Below, piece by piece: positions 28,502 to 38,456 of a stretch of 64,000 nt of DNA. The position numbers and the translations under genes were made by a program. Below the pieces are notes generated by a model, which saw only the letters and a program-made list of their open reading frames with translations, did not search any database and was not told where the DNA came from. Source of the DNA: Pandoraea faecigallinarum (lineage in GTDB: Bacteria; Pseudomonadota; Gammaproteobacteria; Burkholderiales; Burkholderiaceae); contig NZ_CP011807.3 in assembly GCF_001029105.3 (NCBI RefSeq), positions 3,410,001 to 3,474,000 of the forward strand, written 5' to 3'. The stretch's first letter is position 1, and each line of letters begins with the position of its first letter.

Positions 28502-30145
28502 CTAGTTGACGGCGTTGTTATTAACCGTATATCCGACCGCGTAGAGTGAGACGTTCAGACTTGCAATGTTTCCCTCAGCATTCCGCGTATAAACCTTCCA
28601 ACTAGTGGGCGGGACAGGAACCCACTCGCGGGCGTAGTACCGGCAGGTGACGGAGGAGGTCGGGGTACCGTACGCAATCGGCGAAAAGCTCAATACGTCG
28701 CCTTGTTGCAATGTCGATCCTCCCCCCTCGCTTGACACGATTACATCCACTCCACCATATACACCGGGGCCTGCAACGATGTTACTCACCAAGAACAGAC
28801 CAACGTCTGAAACACCTTCGACGCCGTTCAGAAAACCAAATGTGCGCACTGCATTCGTCGGATGATTGGCGTCGCCGTAGATGCCCCGTGGGCTAAAATA
28901 CCGAACACGCGCCCCATCTAGCTTGATTTCCCAAAGTGGCTTACGGTTGTTCATATCGAACAGCGCAATAAGGTGCGCGTACTTATAGACAGTCCCGACA
29001 AGGTTCGGGGTCGTATTCGCGCTCATAATCAAGCTGATCGTATCCGTGTCGTTGTATACGAGAAATACACGGACAATGATTGCACCTGTAGCCGGAATGC
29101 TGCCATCCTGTCCCAATGCCCCAACCACTCCGACGCGGCATGTGAGGTCAACGTTCTGGATGGCGAGTGTCCCCGCTGCTGATCCCGGGCGTGCGAGTAC
29201 ACCGCGCTTCACCTTCAGACGAAATCCCGCCGACGTACCTGCACTGACAAACGCAGGCGACCAGTTTGCGTTGTCAGCAGTGCTACCCAAAACGCCGAAC
29301 AGCACGCTAACTTGATCCCGCAGCGCAGAAGCCATAGCTAGTGCCGCGCTCGCCTTGCTATCGACGCCATTAGCCGTAGTGTTCGCCGTCTGTGCCACCG
29401 TCTGCGCATTGGTGGCAATGTTTGTTGCACCAACCGAGTTGTCCAGCGCTTGCTGTGCCTTCCCGTCGATTCCGTTAGCGGTATCGCGTGCTGCGTCCGC
29501 TGTCACTTTTGCTGCGTCGGCGGTCAGCACTGCCGCAGCGCCGTCCTCCATTGCTTTAGTGGCCTTTGCGTCGATACCGTCTGCGGTAGTCTTCGCCTCG
29601 TTAGCCGTGCGAACGGCTTGCCCCGAGGCGGCCAGAGCGTCGGCGGCATCAGTCGATGCTTTGCCGGATGCGGTAAGCGCCTCGTCGGCCTTGCGGACTG
29701 CCTCAACGCTGCGCACAACGGCGTCGGCGCTGGAGGCGTTGATGGCGTCAAACCGGTCAACCATTTCGGCGGCGACGAACACCGCCTGCTGGTTGCTCAT
29801 GTCCAAATTTTTCTCGTCCATGACTGCCCCGGTGGCGTAGTTCACCAGCGGTACAGTCTTCTGCGTATCTCGGTAGACGACGAGATAAAAACCGGCAGGG
29901 ATTGCCGGGGTGATGCTCAGGGTGTTCGGGCCGAGGAAGTTCGACGGTACAAGGGCCACCGGACTCGTTAGACCGGTGGCCTGCTCGTACGTGTACGCCT
30001 TGATGTTGGCCCGGCCGATGTAGCCGCCAGCGAAGTTGAACTCGAAAGCGGTACGCTTCCCGTCACACGGGAATGAGACCATCGAATTCCGCTCGCCGCC
30101 CGCGCCTGCCGAGTTGATCCACGGCAATAGCTGTTCGTTCGCCAT
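28502..30145 (-). CDS. Tail fibre protein with T7-type N-terminal attachment domain
   Basis: 547 residues. The N-terminal ~150 residues (SFPCDGKRTAFEFNFAGGYI, then MSNQQAVFVAAEMVDRFDAI) match the T7 tail-fibre attachment domain that docks on the tail. Residues ~150-290 are an Ala/Thr/Asp-rich coiled-coil stalk with repeats TADGIDAKA, TANGIDGKA and TANGVDSKA. The rest is a beta-rich tip that should bind the host surface; its C-terminal end is not recognisable. It is the first gene after a phage promoter (30166-30189). Confidence 0.92.
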   Translation of the reverse strand: MANEQLLPWINSAGAGGERNSMVSFPCDGKRTAFEFNFAGGYIGRANIKAYTYEQATGLTSPVALVPSNFLGPNTLSITPAIPAGFYLVVYRDTQKTVPLVNYATGAVMDEKNLDMSNQQAVFVAAEMVDRFDAINASSADAVVRSVEAVRKADEALTASGKASTDAADALAASGQAVRTANEAKTTADGIDAKATKAMEDGAAAVLTADAAKVTADAARDTANGIDGKAQQALDNSVGATNIATNAQTVAQTANTTANGVDSKASAALAMASALRDQVSVLFGVLGSTADNANWSPAFVSAGTSAGFRLKVKRGVLARPGSAAGTLAIQNVDLTCRVGVVGALGQDGSIPATGAIIVRVFLVYNDTDTISLIMSANTTPNLVGTVYKYAHLIALFDMNNRKPLWEIKLDGARVRYFSPRGIYGDANHPTNAVRTFGFLNGVEGVSDVGLFLVSNIVAGPGVYGGVDVIVSSEGGGSTLQQGDVLSFSPIAYGTPTSSVTCRYYAREWVPVPPTSWKVYTRNAEGNIASLNVSLYAVGYTVNNNAVN

Positions 30146-30165
30146 GCAGGCTCCTGTTTGTATTG

Positions 30166-30189
30166 TGTGTCTTTCTAGGGAGCCAAAAT
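30166..30189 (-). promoter_or_regulatory. Phage RNA polymerase promoter P1, upstream of the tail fibre/lysis block
   Basis: Minus strand reads ATTTTGGCTCCCTAGAAAGA followed by CACA. It is one of five near-identical sites in the prophage and resembles SP6/T7-class promoters (compare CACTATAGAAG). The start is predicted at the G of TAG|AAAGA or beside it, about 25 bases before the tail-fibre ATG. Confidence 0.82.
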
Positions 30190-30217
30190 GGGAGAAGCCC
30201 GCCGTAGCGGGCCTCCC
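30186..30217 (-). terminator. Intrinsic terminator directly before promoter P1
   Basis: Stem GGGAG/CTCCC (30190-30194, 30213-30217) continuing into GCCCGC/GCGGGC (30197-30202, 30207-30212) with a 4-base loop. On the minus strand it is followed by ATTTTGG, whose T-run is also the upstream end of promoter P1. It lies 4 bases after the 1652-residue virion protein gene. Confidence 0.8.
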
Positions 30218-30221
30218 GTGC

Positions 30222-33200
30222 TTACTGTGTTGCCAACGAATTACTCAACGCGGTTCCGAACACTGTGTTTGACCCCGGCACCAGCCGCCACATGTTGCGT
30301 AGCTGCTTGTGATAGTCCACCGGATCGACCTTGCCCGGCATGTGGCCGAGTACGGCCCCGGATGCTACATTGCCCGCCGCCCCTGCCCCGCGTCCGATGT
30401 TTTGGAGGAAGCCGATTGCTGCGACGGGGCTACTACTGCCGAACGTCTGCCCGCCAAAGATCGTATGCCCGAGGTCAAGCGTATCCGGCAGTAGGCCCGC
30501 CATGTTGACCATGACAGCGACACCCGTTGCCAACTTCATGCCGGACAAGTTCTCCTCCAGATACTTCTGCTTCTGCGTGGAGTCCATACCGACGGTATTT
30601 GCCTGTACCTTCGCGTAGTACAGCATCGCGCCCCAAGCAGTTGCCATCGTGAAGCCTACGGCCGCATTGCTATCGCCAATGAACACGTTACGAGCGAACT
30701 GCTTTTCGGCGGCGGTCACACCGAACCGGCGGAACTGCCCAATCAGCTTGCCGAACTCCTTCTCCGTGGCCCAACGCGGCGTTTCACCAACAAGCGCCCG
30801 CTGGACAACCTGCCATGTGGCACGGTGCAGCGATCCAATGAAAGCGTCCGCTGCGTACTGGTCATCCCACTTGTCGAAGTTGATGCCGTCGCCCTTCTTG
30901 CGGCCGCCGTCGTGCTTCGTCATCTGCGTGCGGATTCGGTCGATGTCCTGCGGCAAGATGCCCATGTCAGCGAGGCGCGCATCGGTGATGTGCCCCTTAC
31001 CGTCACGAATCTTCGCCCACATGTCCTCGGCCAGAATCGGCAGCACGCCCCGGTGAACGATCTTGCCAACGAGGTTCAAACCAGACAGCGTACCGACGGC
31101 ATTTGCCGATCGATCGGCCAGACGATTCAGCGTGCTACCTTCCGCGAGAACCGTTTCAGGCTTGAGCACGGAGTTCGTGGTCTGATCGATGTGCATGCGA
31201 TGGTCAAGGCCGAGGGCACTGCCAGCGTACTCATGCAGCGTTGCCTTCAGCCCCTTCCCAGCGCCATCCGTGACCCCGGCGTACAGCGAGCGGAAGAATC
31301 CACCCACGCCAACCGTCGATGCGATGGTCGCAATGTCGGCCATTGCGTTGAAGCCCAGCTTACCCATCATCGTGACGTAAGCCCCGGTTTGGAGTAGCTT
31401 CGAGACACCGTGCTCTTGGTTGTTCAGGTTCCCCTGAAGCGACCGAATCAGGAAGTGGATGTTGTCCACGTCCTGCGGCGTTGCCCCGTCCTGACGCAGC
31501 GCGTCCAACAGCGCATCGACGTGCTGCGGGTCACGCAGGCCGCGCTTCGCCAGCGCGATGTTGCCCGACCACTTGGCAGCACTTCCGTTGACCATACGAC
31601 CAATGTCGGTATCGATGTAGTCCAGCATGCGGACGCCGCCCTCCGCGTCTAGCAAGTCGAACTCGGTACGGGTGCGATCCTTGATAACGTCGGTCAGGCG
31701 CTGCTTGAATTCCGTCGCCATTTCCCACGACACCTTCGTACCGCGCCAGTCCTCAAGCAGAAGATCAGCAGCCACAGCACCGAAATGGTTGTCGGCACCA
31801 TCGATCCGCGATTGCGGGTCTTTCATCGTCTGGTTCAAGTAGTGGTCAACCATACGCCCCGCCTTCTCCGAGGCCGTAGTTCGCAGTTCGGCCAGCGCTT
31901 CGGGCGTGTGGGGGCCGGTCGCCAGCATCTTGTCCAGCGCGGGGCCGACAACCTTCGCCTCGTACTGGCGACGCAAGATCGCCTTGAACGCGTTGAACTT
32001 CGGCACGTCATTGACGTACAGGTCGTTTAGCGCCCGGAAGTCCCACTTGTAAGGCATGTAGCCAACCCAACCGCCACCGTGGATGCCTTCGCTCTGCGCG
32101 TCCCCGACAGCCTTACCGTTCTCGGTCAGAGTACGCCAGTAGCCATCAAGCGCACCCGCGTACTCACGCACCAGCGGGTCTGCCGTGGACACGTACTCGG
32201 TGCCCGCCTGGACTGCTGCACGGTGCTTCAGACGCTCCTCGGCAATCAGCTTCCCTACGCGCTTCTGCGCCTCCTCCCCGCCACCCATTGCAGCGGCAGC
32301 CAGTTCCTTCGGGGTGAACAGCTTCGGCCAGATACGCTCATGGACTTCGAAGAAGGGACGCTTAAACGAATGCGTCATGATTTCCTTCTCGATTGCGGCC
32401 GACGAGGCGTGCTGACGGTTCATACCCGTCGCATCCTCGCCCAGCGCGGACGCCCACATACGCACGCCCTTGCTCTTTGACTGTGCCAGCAGCAGGCCCA
32501 CGCTGTCCGCAATCTGCCCGAACATTCGGAACGCAGCGGTATCACGCACCGCACTGCCGTACCAACCTGCGGCGCGCTCACGTAGTTTGGCCGTCGCCTC
32601 CGGGCGTACCTCCTGCCAGTCGTCAATTTGCTTCTTGAACTCCTGTGCCAGCGCCGAGCGTACAATGTCATCACGCACGGGGGCGCTGTTGCGCACGCCT
32701 GCGGCGGCAGTGTCATGCAGCGGCGTGTCGATGAGCGTATCCGCCAAGCCAATTGCCTTGAGCAGCGCATTGGTCTGGTTCGCCGTAATGCCCAGCAAAC
32801 TACGGACTAGGTCAACCGCCTTAGTCAGTAGGTGTTCGCCCTTCGACTTCATTGCGGCCAGATGGTCGATGAACTCCGTCTTACCGCTATACAGACCGGC
32901 CACAAACTCATCCACGTTCGACAGGTAGTAGCGGGTCTTCGAGTCGTTGCCCCTGTAGGCGGCAGCCGCTTCTGCGCGAAGCTTCTCCAATTCCCCAGCG
33001 ATCTTTCCATGTGCTGAGGCGGGATTCGCCTTACCGTATTCGAGCTTCTTGACCGTAGCCGCGTGGGCCAACTCATGCAGCAGCACGTCGTCACCGGCCT
33101 TGCCGCCGAGCGACACAGAATGAGTCTTCGGGTTGTACGCACCCGTTACCGAGTCGTCGGCACGGCGGACAACAGACACATCACCGCGCAATTGCTCGTG

Positions 33201-35180
33201 CAAGCGACCGGCCAGTCCCTGCACCATTGGGTCGGCCGTGCCCGCTGCCATACGCGCCAGTTCCGCTTTACCGGAGGCACCGGCAACGGCCGCTTCCGTG
33301 TTCTGCGACAGGGCGCGCTCCTCACGGCGGATAGTCGGGATCGCCTCATCAGTCATCGAAGCCAAGGCCCGGCGCACGGCTGTAGCCATCGGCAACTGCG
33401 CAGTCTGCGGCGCGTCGATGGAAGCACGTTCGCGGCGCAGCGCTGCAAGCTGCGTTTCAATCTCGGTAAGGCGCTGGTGCGACTTTGCCGCCTCCGCATT
33501 CATTTCGATGAACTGAGACAAGCGTTCAACCTTGGCATGATGCTCGGCGGTGTACGCCTGCACATCGGCCGTCGCCTTCGCCTGCGCTTCCTTGAACTTC
33601 ATACCGCCAGCTTGGTAATTACGGGTCAGCGCCTTGACATCAGCTTCGTCCGGTACGGAGCCAGCGAGCACGCCGAGTTCGTCACGGGCGGACGCAATCG
33701 CCCCCTTATCCGCGCCCTTGGCTGCCGTGGCGAGGTGCTGTGTACGCTCGGCCTCAAGCGCGGCCACGTCCGCGTCCAGTACATCCGCGAGACGGCGTGC
33801 GCCCGGCTCCACAACATCAGTCATACCGACTCGGTGCGGGCGGAATTCCGAAAGCATCGCCACCGGGTCCGCCGCGTACACACCGCCGTTCGGTACCGGG
33901 CCGCGTACGTCCAATGCACCGGCCTCTCGCACACCGCGCTCTGCGACTTCGGTTGCGGCCTTTGCCGCGCCGACGACAGCGGGATCGTTCTTGGGCACGG
34001 GGGCACCGCCGAATCGGTTTGCCAGCAAGTGACCGCCCGCGCCCAATGCTGCGCCGACGATAGACTGCTGAAGCACGCCGGACCAGTCCATGTCCTGATT
34101 GTTGGACGCCCGGATTGCCATTTCTATTGCGCCGTTCTCCGCACCGGCTAGTGCGGCGGAGCCGAGCAACCCACTGCTCATTTGTACACCGGCACGGGCC
34201 GCGATTGCCGAGCGCGCTGCGGCGACCGCACCACCAGTGCCCATCGTCGCAAGGATGACAGCCGGGTCGCCCATGCCCGCCGCTAATTGCGCGGTCGTTG
34301 CGCCGACCTTCTCCCATCCCTGTACAGCCGCAGCGCGGTTTTCGAACTCAGCGCGCTCAATGGCCCAGCCCATACGGCGACGCCATTCCGCTTCACTGCC
34401 AGAACCGAGCACGTAGTTGCGGAGGTCGTCGTTCGCCCAAACCTGCGGCGTCTGCTCGCCCATTGCACGGCTTTGGTCCGGCGTGATCGTCCAGTTCGGG
34501 TCGTCCGCCTCCCGGCTGAAAATGTCTTTGAGGCGGCCAGTGATGCCTCCCCACACAGCGGCTTGCACGAATGCCTCTCGCGGGTCAACGTGCTTCGTTG
34601 TCTGGTCGGCCACCTGTGCCCAACTGGATTGTTCGGCCTTCGCGGTAAGCGAGGTGTCTCCCGATCCGGTCACTTGGTCGAGTACGCTGCGCTCTCCGAC
34701 AGTACCGTCCGCCATCTGACGGAACAGGCCGGACGCGGCTTGCGCCATCGCAAGCTTCTGACCGACCTTCGTCTGCTTCCCGGAGACAGGAGCAGGTGCT
34801 TCCCCGCCCAGCACTTTCGGTACGTACGCGTTCGTCTCGTCGTTGTTCCAGCGGTCGCGTCGCCAGCCAGCGCTATAGGCGCGCAAGGCATCCGGCAGAT
34901 TGCCGAACTGACGCAGGTTCTCCGACATGACTTCGCGGTGAAGCGTCAGCGCATCATCAAAGTCAGACGGATTGAGTGCGCGGCCCACGCGAGCCTGCAC
35001 AGCGAGCAACGTGTCAGGCATGACCTGCACATAGCCTCGTGCGCCCTTATTCGAAACAGCGTTCGGGTTCCATTCGCTCTCGACCCCGATCTGCCGGGCA
35101 GTCGTGCCACGCGGAATTCCCAGCGTGTCGTCGTTCGCTTGTGCTTTGTCGAGTTGGTCTTGAGTCGGCAGAAATGCCAT
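30222..35180 (-). CDS. Internal virion protein / DNA-ejection transglycosylase (T7 gp16-like) with an embedded zincin motif
   Basis: 1652 residues from MAFLPTQDQL, with GGAG 8 bases upstream. The N-terminus is a lytic transglycosylase domain: Glu34 in GVESEWNPNAVS followed by GARGYVQVMPDT, as in T7 gp16, which digests peptidoglycan while the ejection tube forms. A second feature is HELAH at residues 702-706, preceded by GDDVLL and followed by a region with Glu/Asp-rich NVDEFVAG, the signature of a zinc metallopeptidase. The remainder is long, helical and alanine-rich with hydrophobic stretches (around 1430-1560) that may enter the membrane. It is the largest gene in the window. Confidence 0.92.
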   Translation of the reverse strand: MAFLPTQDQLDKAQANDDTLGIPRGTTARQIGVESEWNPNAVSNKGARGYVQVMPDTLLAVQARVGRALNPSDFDDALTLHREVMSENLRQFGNLPDALRAYSAGWRRDRWNNDETNAYVPKVLGGEAPAPVSGKQTKVGQKLAMAQAASGLFRQMADGTVGERSVLDQVTGSGDTSLTAKAEQSSWAQVADQTTKHVDPREAFVQAAVWGGITGRLKDIFSREADDPNWTITPDQSRAMGEQTPQVWANDDLRNYVLGSGSEAEWRRRMGWAIERAEFENRAAAVQGWEKVGATTAQLAAGMGDPAVILATMGTGGAVAAARSAIAARAGVQMSSGLLGSAALAGAENGAIEMAIRASNNQDMDWSGVLQQSIVGAALGAGGHLLANRFGGAPVPKNDPAVVGAAKAATEVAERGVREAGALDVRGPVPNGGVYAADPVAMLSEFRPHRVGMTDVVEPGARRLADVLDADVAALEAERTQHLATAAKGADKGAIASARDELGVLAGSVPDEADVKALTRNYQAGGMKFKEAQAKATADVQAYTAEHHAKVERLSQFIEMNAEAAKSHQRLTEIETQLAALRRERASIDAPQTAQLPMATAVRRALASMTDEAIPTIRREERALSQNTEAAVAGASGKAELARMAAGTADPMVQGLAGRLHEQLRGDVSVVRRADDSVTGAYNPKTHSVSLGGKAGDDVLLHELAHAATVKKLEYGKANPASAHGKIAGELEKLRAEAAAAYRGNDSKTRYYLSNVDEFVAGLYSGKTEFIDHLAAMKSKGEHLLTKAVDLVRSLLGITANQTNALLKAIGLADTLIDTPLHDTAAAGVRNSAPVRDDIVRSALAQEFKKQIDDWQEVRPEATAKLRERAAGWYGSAVRDTAAFRMFGQIADSVGLLLAQSKSKGVRMWASALGEDATGMNRQHASSAAIEKEIMTHSFKRPFFEVHERIWPKLFTPKELAAAAMGGGEEAQKRVGKLIAEERLKHRAAVQAGTEYVSTADPLVREYAGALDGYWRTLTENGKAVGDAQSEGIHGGGWVGYMPYKWDFRALNDLYVNDVPKFNAFKAILRRQYEAKVVGPALDKMLATGPHTPEALAELRTTASEKAGRMVDHYLNQTMKDPQSRIDGADNHFGAVAADLLLEDWRGTKVSWEMATEFKQRLTDVIKDRTRTEFDLLDAEGGVRMLDYIDTDIGRMVNGSAAKWSGNIALAKRGLRDPQHVDALLDALRQDGATPQDVDNIHFLIRSLQGNLNNQEHGVSKLLQTGAYVTMMGKLGFNAMADIATIASTVGVGGFFRSLYAGVTDGAGKGLKATLHEYAGSALGLDHRMHIDQTTNSVLKPETVLAEGSTLNRLADRSANAVGTLSGLNLVGKIVHRGVLPILAEDMWAKIRDGKGHITDARLADMGILPQDIDRIRTQMTKHDGGRKKGDGINFDKWDDQYAADAFIGSLHRATWQVVQRALVGETPRWATEKEFGKLIGQFRRFGVTAAEKQFARNVFIGDSNAAVGFTMATAWGAMLYYAKVQANTVGMDSTQKQKYLEENLSGMKLATGVAVMVNMAGLLPDTLDLGHTIFGGQTFGSSSPVAAIGFLQNIGRGAGAAGNVASGAVLGHMPGKVDPVDYHKQLRNMWRLVPGSNTVFGTALSNSLATQ

Positions 35181-35199
35181 GTGGTTCTCCAGAGTGGAA

Positions 35200-35246
35200 C
35201 ACGCATCGTGCGGCAGGCTCACGAGGAACCTGCCGGGGGTTGCGTG
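35200..35246 (-). promoter_or_regulatory. Two-step RNA hairpin between internal virion genes
   Basis: Outer arms CACGCA (35200-35205) and TGCGTG (35241-35246) enclose inner arms CGGCAGG (35211-35217) and CCTGCCG (35229-35235). No T-run follows on the minus strand (downstream sequence TTCCACTCTGG), so a terminator is unlikely. In the leader of the 1652-residue gene it could be an RNase III processing site, as between T7 genes, or shape translation. Confidence 0.5.
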
Positions 35247-35250
35247 CTAG

Positions 35251-37581
35251 TTAAAAGGGGGTCTTGAGATATGCGTTGTATGCACCTTCGGGATCGGGTG
35301 CGGGACGACGGCCGTTGGCCTTCTTTTCGGTCAGATGCTCGATCCAGTGGGCGAGTCCGTCCGGGTCGTTCCGATCCCGGCCCGGCCCGACCTGAATCAT
35401 TAACGGACCATGCGTCGTATCCGACGTAGACTTCGGAAACATGAACAGCATTAGCTGCCCCGCGCCGAGTTGTTCGCCGGACCGTACCTCGTAGTCGTCC
35501 GGGTCGAAGTTGCCGATATCTCCGCCGTTCTGGCGCACCTTCTCGGTGACGCGTGCCCGGATCATTTCCTTGAGCGCGTCCTGATAGATGCTCGTGGACT
35601 GGTTTCCTTTCCCCGGCAAGATGCGGTTCACGCTCGCGCCAAGCGACTCCTCGGCACGCACTGCCGGGTTGTGCAGGACGAACGCACCCGGCACGAAGTC
35701 GGCGTTACGGGTCACTTGCGACAGCACAATTTGACCGGCTTCGGCATAGTCCATGTGATAGGCCCGTGCGTACTGCGCGGCGAGCGGCGCGACCTGATCG
35801 GCCAACGCCTTCTTGTTCCCGTCGTTGAGTTCGAACGGGGTAAGCTGCCCGTGGCCTAGCATCTTCTTGAAGAATCCCGGATCGGCGTTGGACACGATCT
35901 GCCGCATCTGCTTACGATCAGCTTCCGTCGCGACAGCATGACCGCCACGGGCGATTACCTCTCGCTGGGCCACCAGTTGCTTCGGGTCATTGATATCGAC
36001 TCCGCTGTTGAGCAACGCGACAACCTTCGGTGCTTCCTCCCCGAGATAGTGGGACAGCGCGGAAGCACCTCCGGTCGGTGACTTGTAAAGCATGGCCGCG
36101 TACTGAAGCGCTTGCTGCTGGTTCGACGTAGCCGGGCCGTTGCCGGACAGCAGACCGGGAATCTGCGTCTTGAAGATGGCCGACAATTCAGGCGGGCGCA
36201 TCTTCTCCTCAGATGCCGACTGCCCCGCCTTGTCGAAGAACGTCTGCATCCGCACCGGGTCGCCGGACTGCACAGCCGAATGAAACGCCTCGTTCATTGC
36301 GTCGCCCACGGCCTTCGGGTCAAGCGTCAGACCATGCAGAGCATCGAAGCGGCCACTGTTGAATGCCGTGAGCGCAAGCGTGCCCGACTGGATGAAGTTC
36401 TCCTGCTTGCTCTGTGCGGCAGCCGCAGTCTTCTCCAGTGCCAGATTCCCGGAGAGCCACTGCTTGTACATGTGCGCCCGCTGGGTGTTGTTGATTAGCG
36501 GCTCGCTCGCACCAGTTTGCGTCTGATGGCGCTGGTTGTAACCATCCACAACGGCGTTGAACTCCTTGTCGCTGTGAATACCGGTCATACCGTGGGACAG
36601 GTTGAACTCGAATCCCGAGAGGTTGTTCAGGATATCGGTCACGGCCGGATTGCTCCGCGCATCCTTCTGCACGTAAGCCGGAAGCAACGACTCCAAGTGC
36701 TCACGGGCATCGCCGGGCAGCTTGCGCCACAGCGGCGATTCCTTCACCGCGGTAAACGCGTCGAAGTTGCCGCTATCGAGGTTGGCCTTCAGCGACCGAA
36801 CCATGCCCTTCGTCCACGACTGTTGGGACTGGCCCGGTGCGGGTTCAGCCGACGCAAGGTAGTTCTCGTACGCGACCTGACGATCCTCGTCCGCCCAGCC
36901 AGTCTTTACCGATGCCTGTCGGGCAGCACGAAGCGCATTACCGTTGGTGACGTTGAGGTTGACCTGTTTGTCGGCCATGTCCTCCTGCTGCCACGCGATG
37001 TGCTCCTTCATATGCGTGGTCAGCATGCCGCCCCACCCTTCCGCAAGCTTCGCCTGGACAGTCGCATCCACGAGAGGATCGCCCGTGCTCTTGATGTTGC
37101 TGGCCTGCGAGACGAGGAACTTGCGCACCTCGTCCGGCGATTTCGTCTTCAGGTCTGGCATGGCCTGAAGGAAGTCCGTTTGTGCCTGAGTCACCGCCGT
37201 GGTAGCCGCCATCGCCTGAGCGCCGCGCACTGTGGCAGAGGGGCCAAAAATCTGCGTGTACCACGGCTGCTCCTTCTCCACGTCCTGAAGCGCTTGCCCC
37301 TGAGCGACCTTCGACATGCCTTCGAAGTACAGCCGCTTTTGCTCCGCATCGACGTACGGCTTCAGTGCGCCGTCAGACAGACGGTTCAGCGCCGTCAACG
37401 TCTTCAGGCTTGCGTCTGCGATACCGCCGAAGTTCGACTGCACGACGGCAGGGCCGGGACCGGTCGAAGCAGACCCACCCGCACCGCCGCCCCGAATCTG
37501 CGTTTGTACACCCGATTGCTGCGCGTCTGCATTCTGGAGCACCACGCTACCGTTACTGGACAATGCGAACGAGTCCGCCAT
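35251..37581 (-). CDS. Internal virion protein (T7 gp15-like)
   Basis: 776 residues with GGAGG before the ATG. The position between the gp14-like and gp16-like genes, the length and the low-complexity Gly/Ser/Gln N-terminal 50 residues (GVQTQIRGGGAGG) followed by long helical segments match the middle ejection protein of T7-like phages, which forms a hub of the trans-envelope channel. A segment KAVGDAMNEAFHSAVQSGDP near the middle is typical. No enzymatic motif is seen. Confidence 0.87.
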   Translation of the reverse strand: MADSFALSSNGSVVLQNADAQQSGVQTQIRGGGAGGSASTGPGPAVVQSNFGGIADASLKTLTALNRLSDGALKPYVDAEQKRLYFEGMSKVAQGQALQDVEKEQPWYTQIFGPSATVRGAQAMAATTAVTQAQTDFLQAMPDLKTKSPDEVRKFLVSQASNIKSTGDPLVDATVQAKLAEGWGGMLTTHMKEHIAWQQEDMADKQVNLNVTNGNALRAARQASVKTGWADEDRQVAYENYLASAEPAPGQSQQSWTKGMVRSLKANLDSGNFDAFTAVKESPLWRKLPGDAREHLESLLPAYVQKDARSNPAVTDILNNLSGFEFNLSHGMTGIHSDKEFNAVVDGYNQRHQTQTGASEPLINNTQRAHMYKQWLSGNLALEKTAAAAQSKQENFIQSGTLALTAFNSGRFDALHGLTLDPKAVGDAMNEAFHSAVQSGDPVRMQTFFDKAGQSASEEKMRPPELSAIFKTQIPGLLSGNGPATSNQQQALQYAAMLYKSPTGGASALSHYLGEEAPKVVALLNSGVDINDPKQLVAQREVIARGGHAVATEADRKQMRQIVSNADPGFFKKMLGHGQLTPFELNDGNKKALADQVAPLAAQYARAYHMDYAEAGQIVLSQVTRNADFVPGAFVLHNPAVRAEESLGASVNRILPGKGNQSTSIYQDALKEMIRARVTEKVRQNGGDIGNFDPDDYEVRSGEQLGAGQLMLFMFPKSTSDTTHGPLMIQVGPGRDRNDPDGLAHWIEHLTEKKANGRRPAPDPEGAYNAYLKTPF

Positions 37582-37598
37582 CTACCCTCCTCTGTGAA

Positions 37599-38447
37599 TT
37601 ACAACGTGAACTTGTAAGCCGAGCCGAACCCGCTGCTACCGGTGAACCCGGCCCCGTAAGAGGCCGACGCGAGCGGTGTTCCTGCACCGAGTCCGAATAG
37701 CCCGGCAGAAGTGCTGCTTGCCGAACCGAAGCCGGACAGCAGCGAACTGACCGCACCGCCGATCCCGCCAAACGCCGCGCCGAGGGCGTCGGCCCCAAGT
37801 GAAAGAACACCCTGCGTGACGGCACTCGGTTGGTAATCTGCTTGCCAAAGCGGCGCGACAGTCTTCGACGCAATCGACTTGGTGAAGTCCATCGGTGCGA
37901 AAACCTGCCCCTCGTCCAGCGCCCGAATCGCACCGCTCATAAGCCCTGAGCGCTGAAGTAGTGCATCGAATGTGGTCTGCTGCTGGGAGTCCTGAATCTG
38001 CGACTCGCGACGTGCTGACGTGGCGGCGAGCGTTGCCTGAAGCATCCGGCCCGTCGTGCCACCTACACCTGACGCGGCGGCGGCAGCGTGCACAGCGCCA
38101 AGCTGCTCCGCCGATTGAAGCTGCCGCTCAAGGCTCCCCTGTACGAACTTGTCGGACATACGGGCCATATTGATTACCGAGGCGTTCACCGCCTTACCAG
38201 CGGAGTCGAGCTTCTGCGAGTTGGCGATACTCCGCTGCACACCGGAAAGCGCAACCTGCGCTGCCAACAGGGTATTGTTTGCCCCGCGCAACGCGTTCTC
38301 GCTCGCCACCTTGGCTTCAGCCAGCAGATTCTGCGAGTCGATTTGAGCCATGCCAATCGTCTTCTGCGCATCGTACGCAGCGTTCCGATTGCTGGCCCCG
38401 AGAAACCCGAACACTGCATCGGTTCCGGCCTTTACTACACTGCCCAT
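37599..38447 (-). CDS. Internal virion protein (T7 gp14-like)
   Basis: 282 residues. Ala/Gln/Ser-rich helical protein (NRNAAYDAQKTIGMAQIDSQ...LLAEAKVASENAL) ending in a Gly/Ser-rich tail (SLLSGFGSASSTSAGLFGLG). By position after tail tube B and before the gp15-like gene it is the first ejection protein, which in T7 inserts in the outer membrane. Sequence alone is low-complexity, so the assignment rests on order and composition. Confidence 0.83.
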   Translation of the reverse strand: MGSVVKAGTDAVFGFLGASNRNAAYDAQKTIGMAQIDSQNLLAEAKVASENALRGANNTLLAAQVALSGVQRSIANSQKLDSAGKAVNASVINMARMSDKFVQGSLERQLQSAEQLGAVHAAAAASGVGGTTGRMLQATLAATSARRESQIQDSQQQTTFDALLQRSGLMSGAIRALDEGQVFAPMDFTKSIASKTVAPLWQADYQPSAVTQGVLSLGADALGAAFGGIGGAVSSLLSGFGSASSTSAGLFGLGAGTPLASASYGAGFTGSSGFGSAYKFTL

Positions 38448-38456
38448 CGGACCTCC

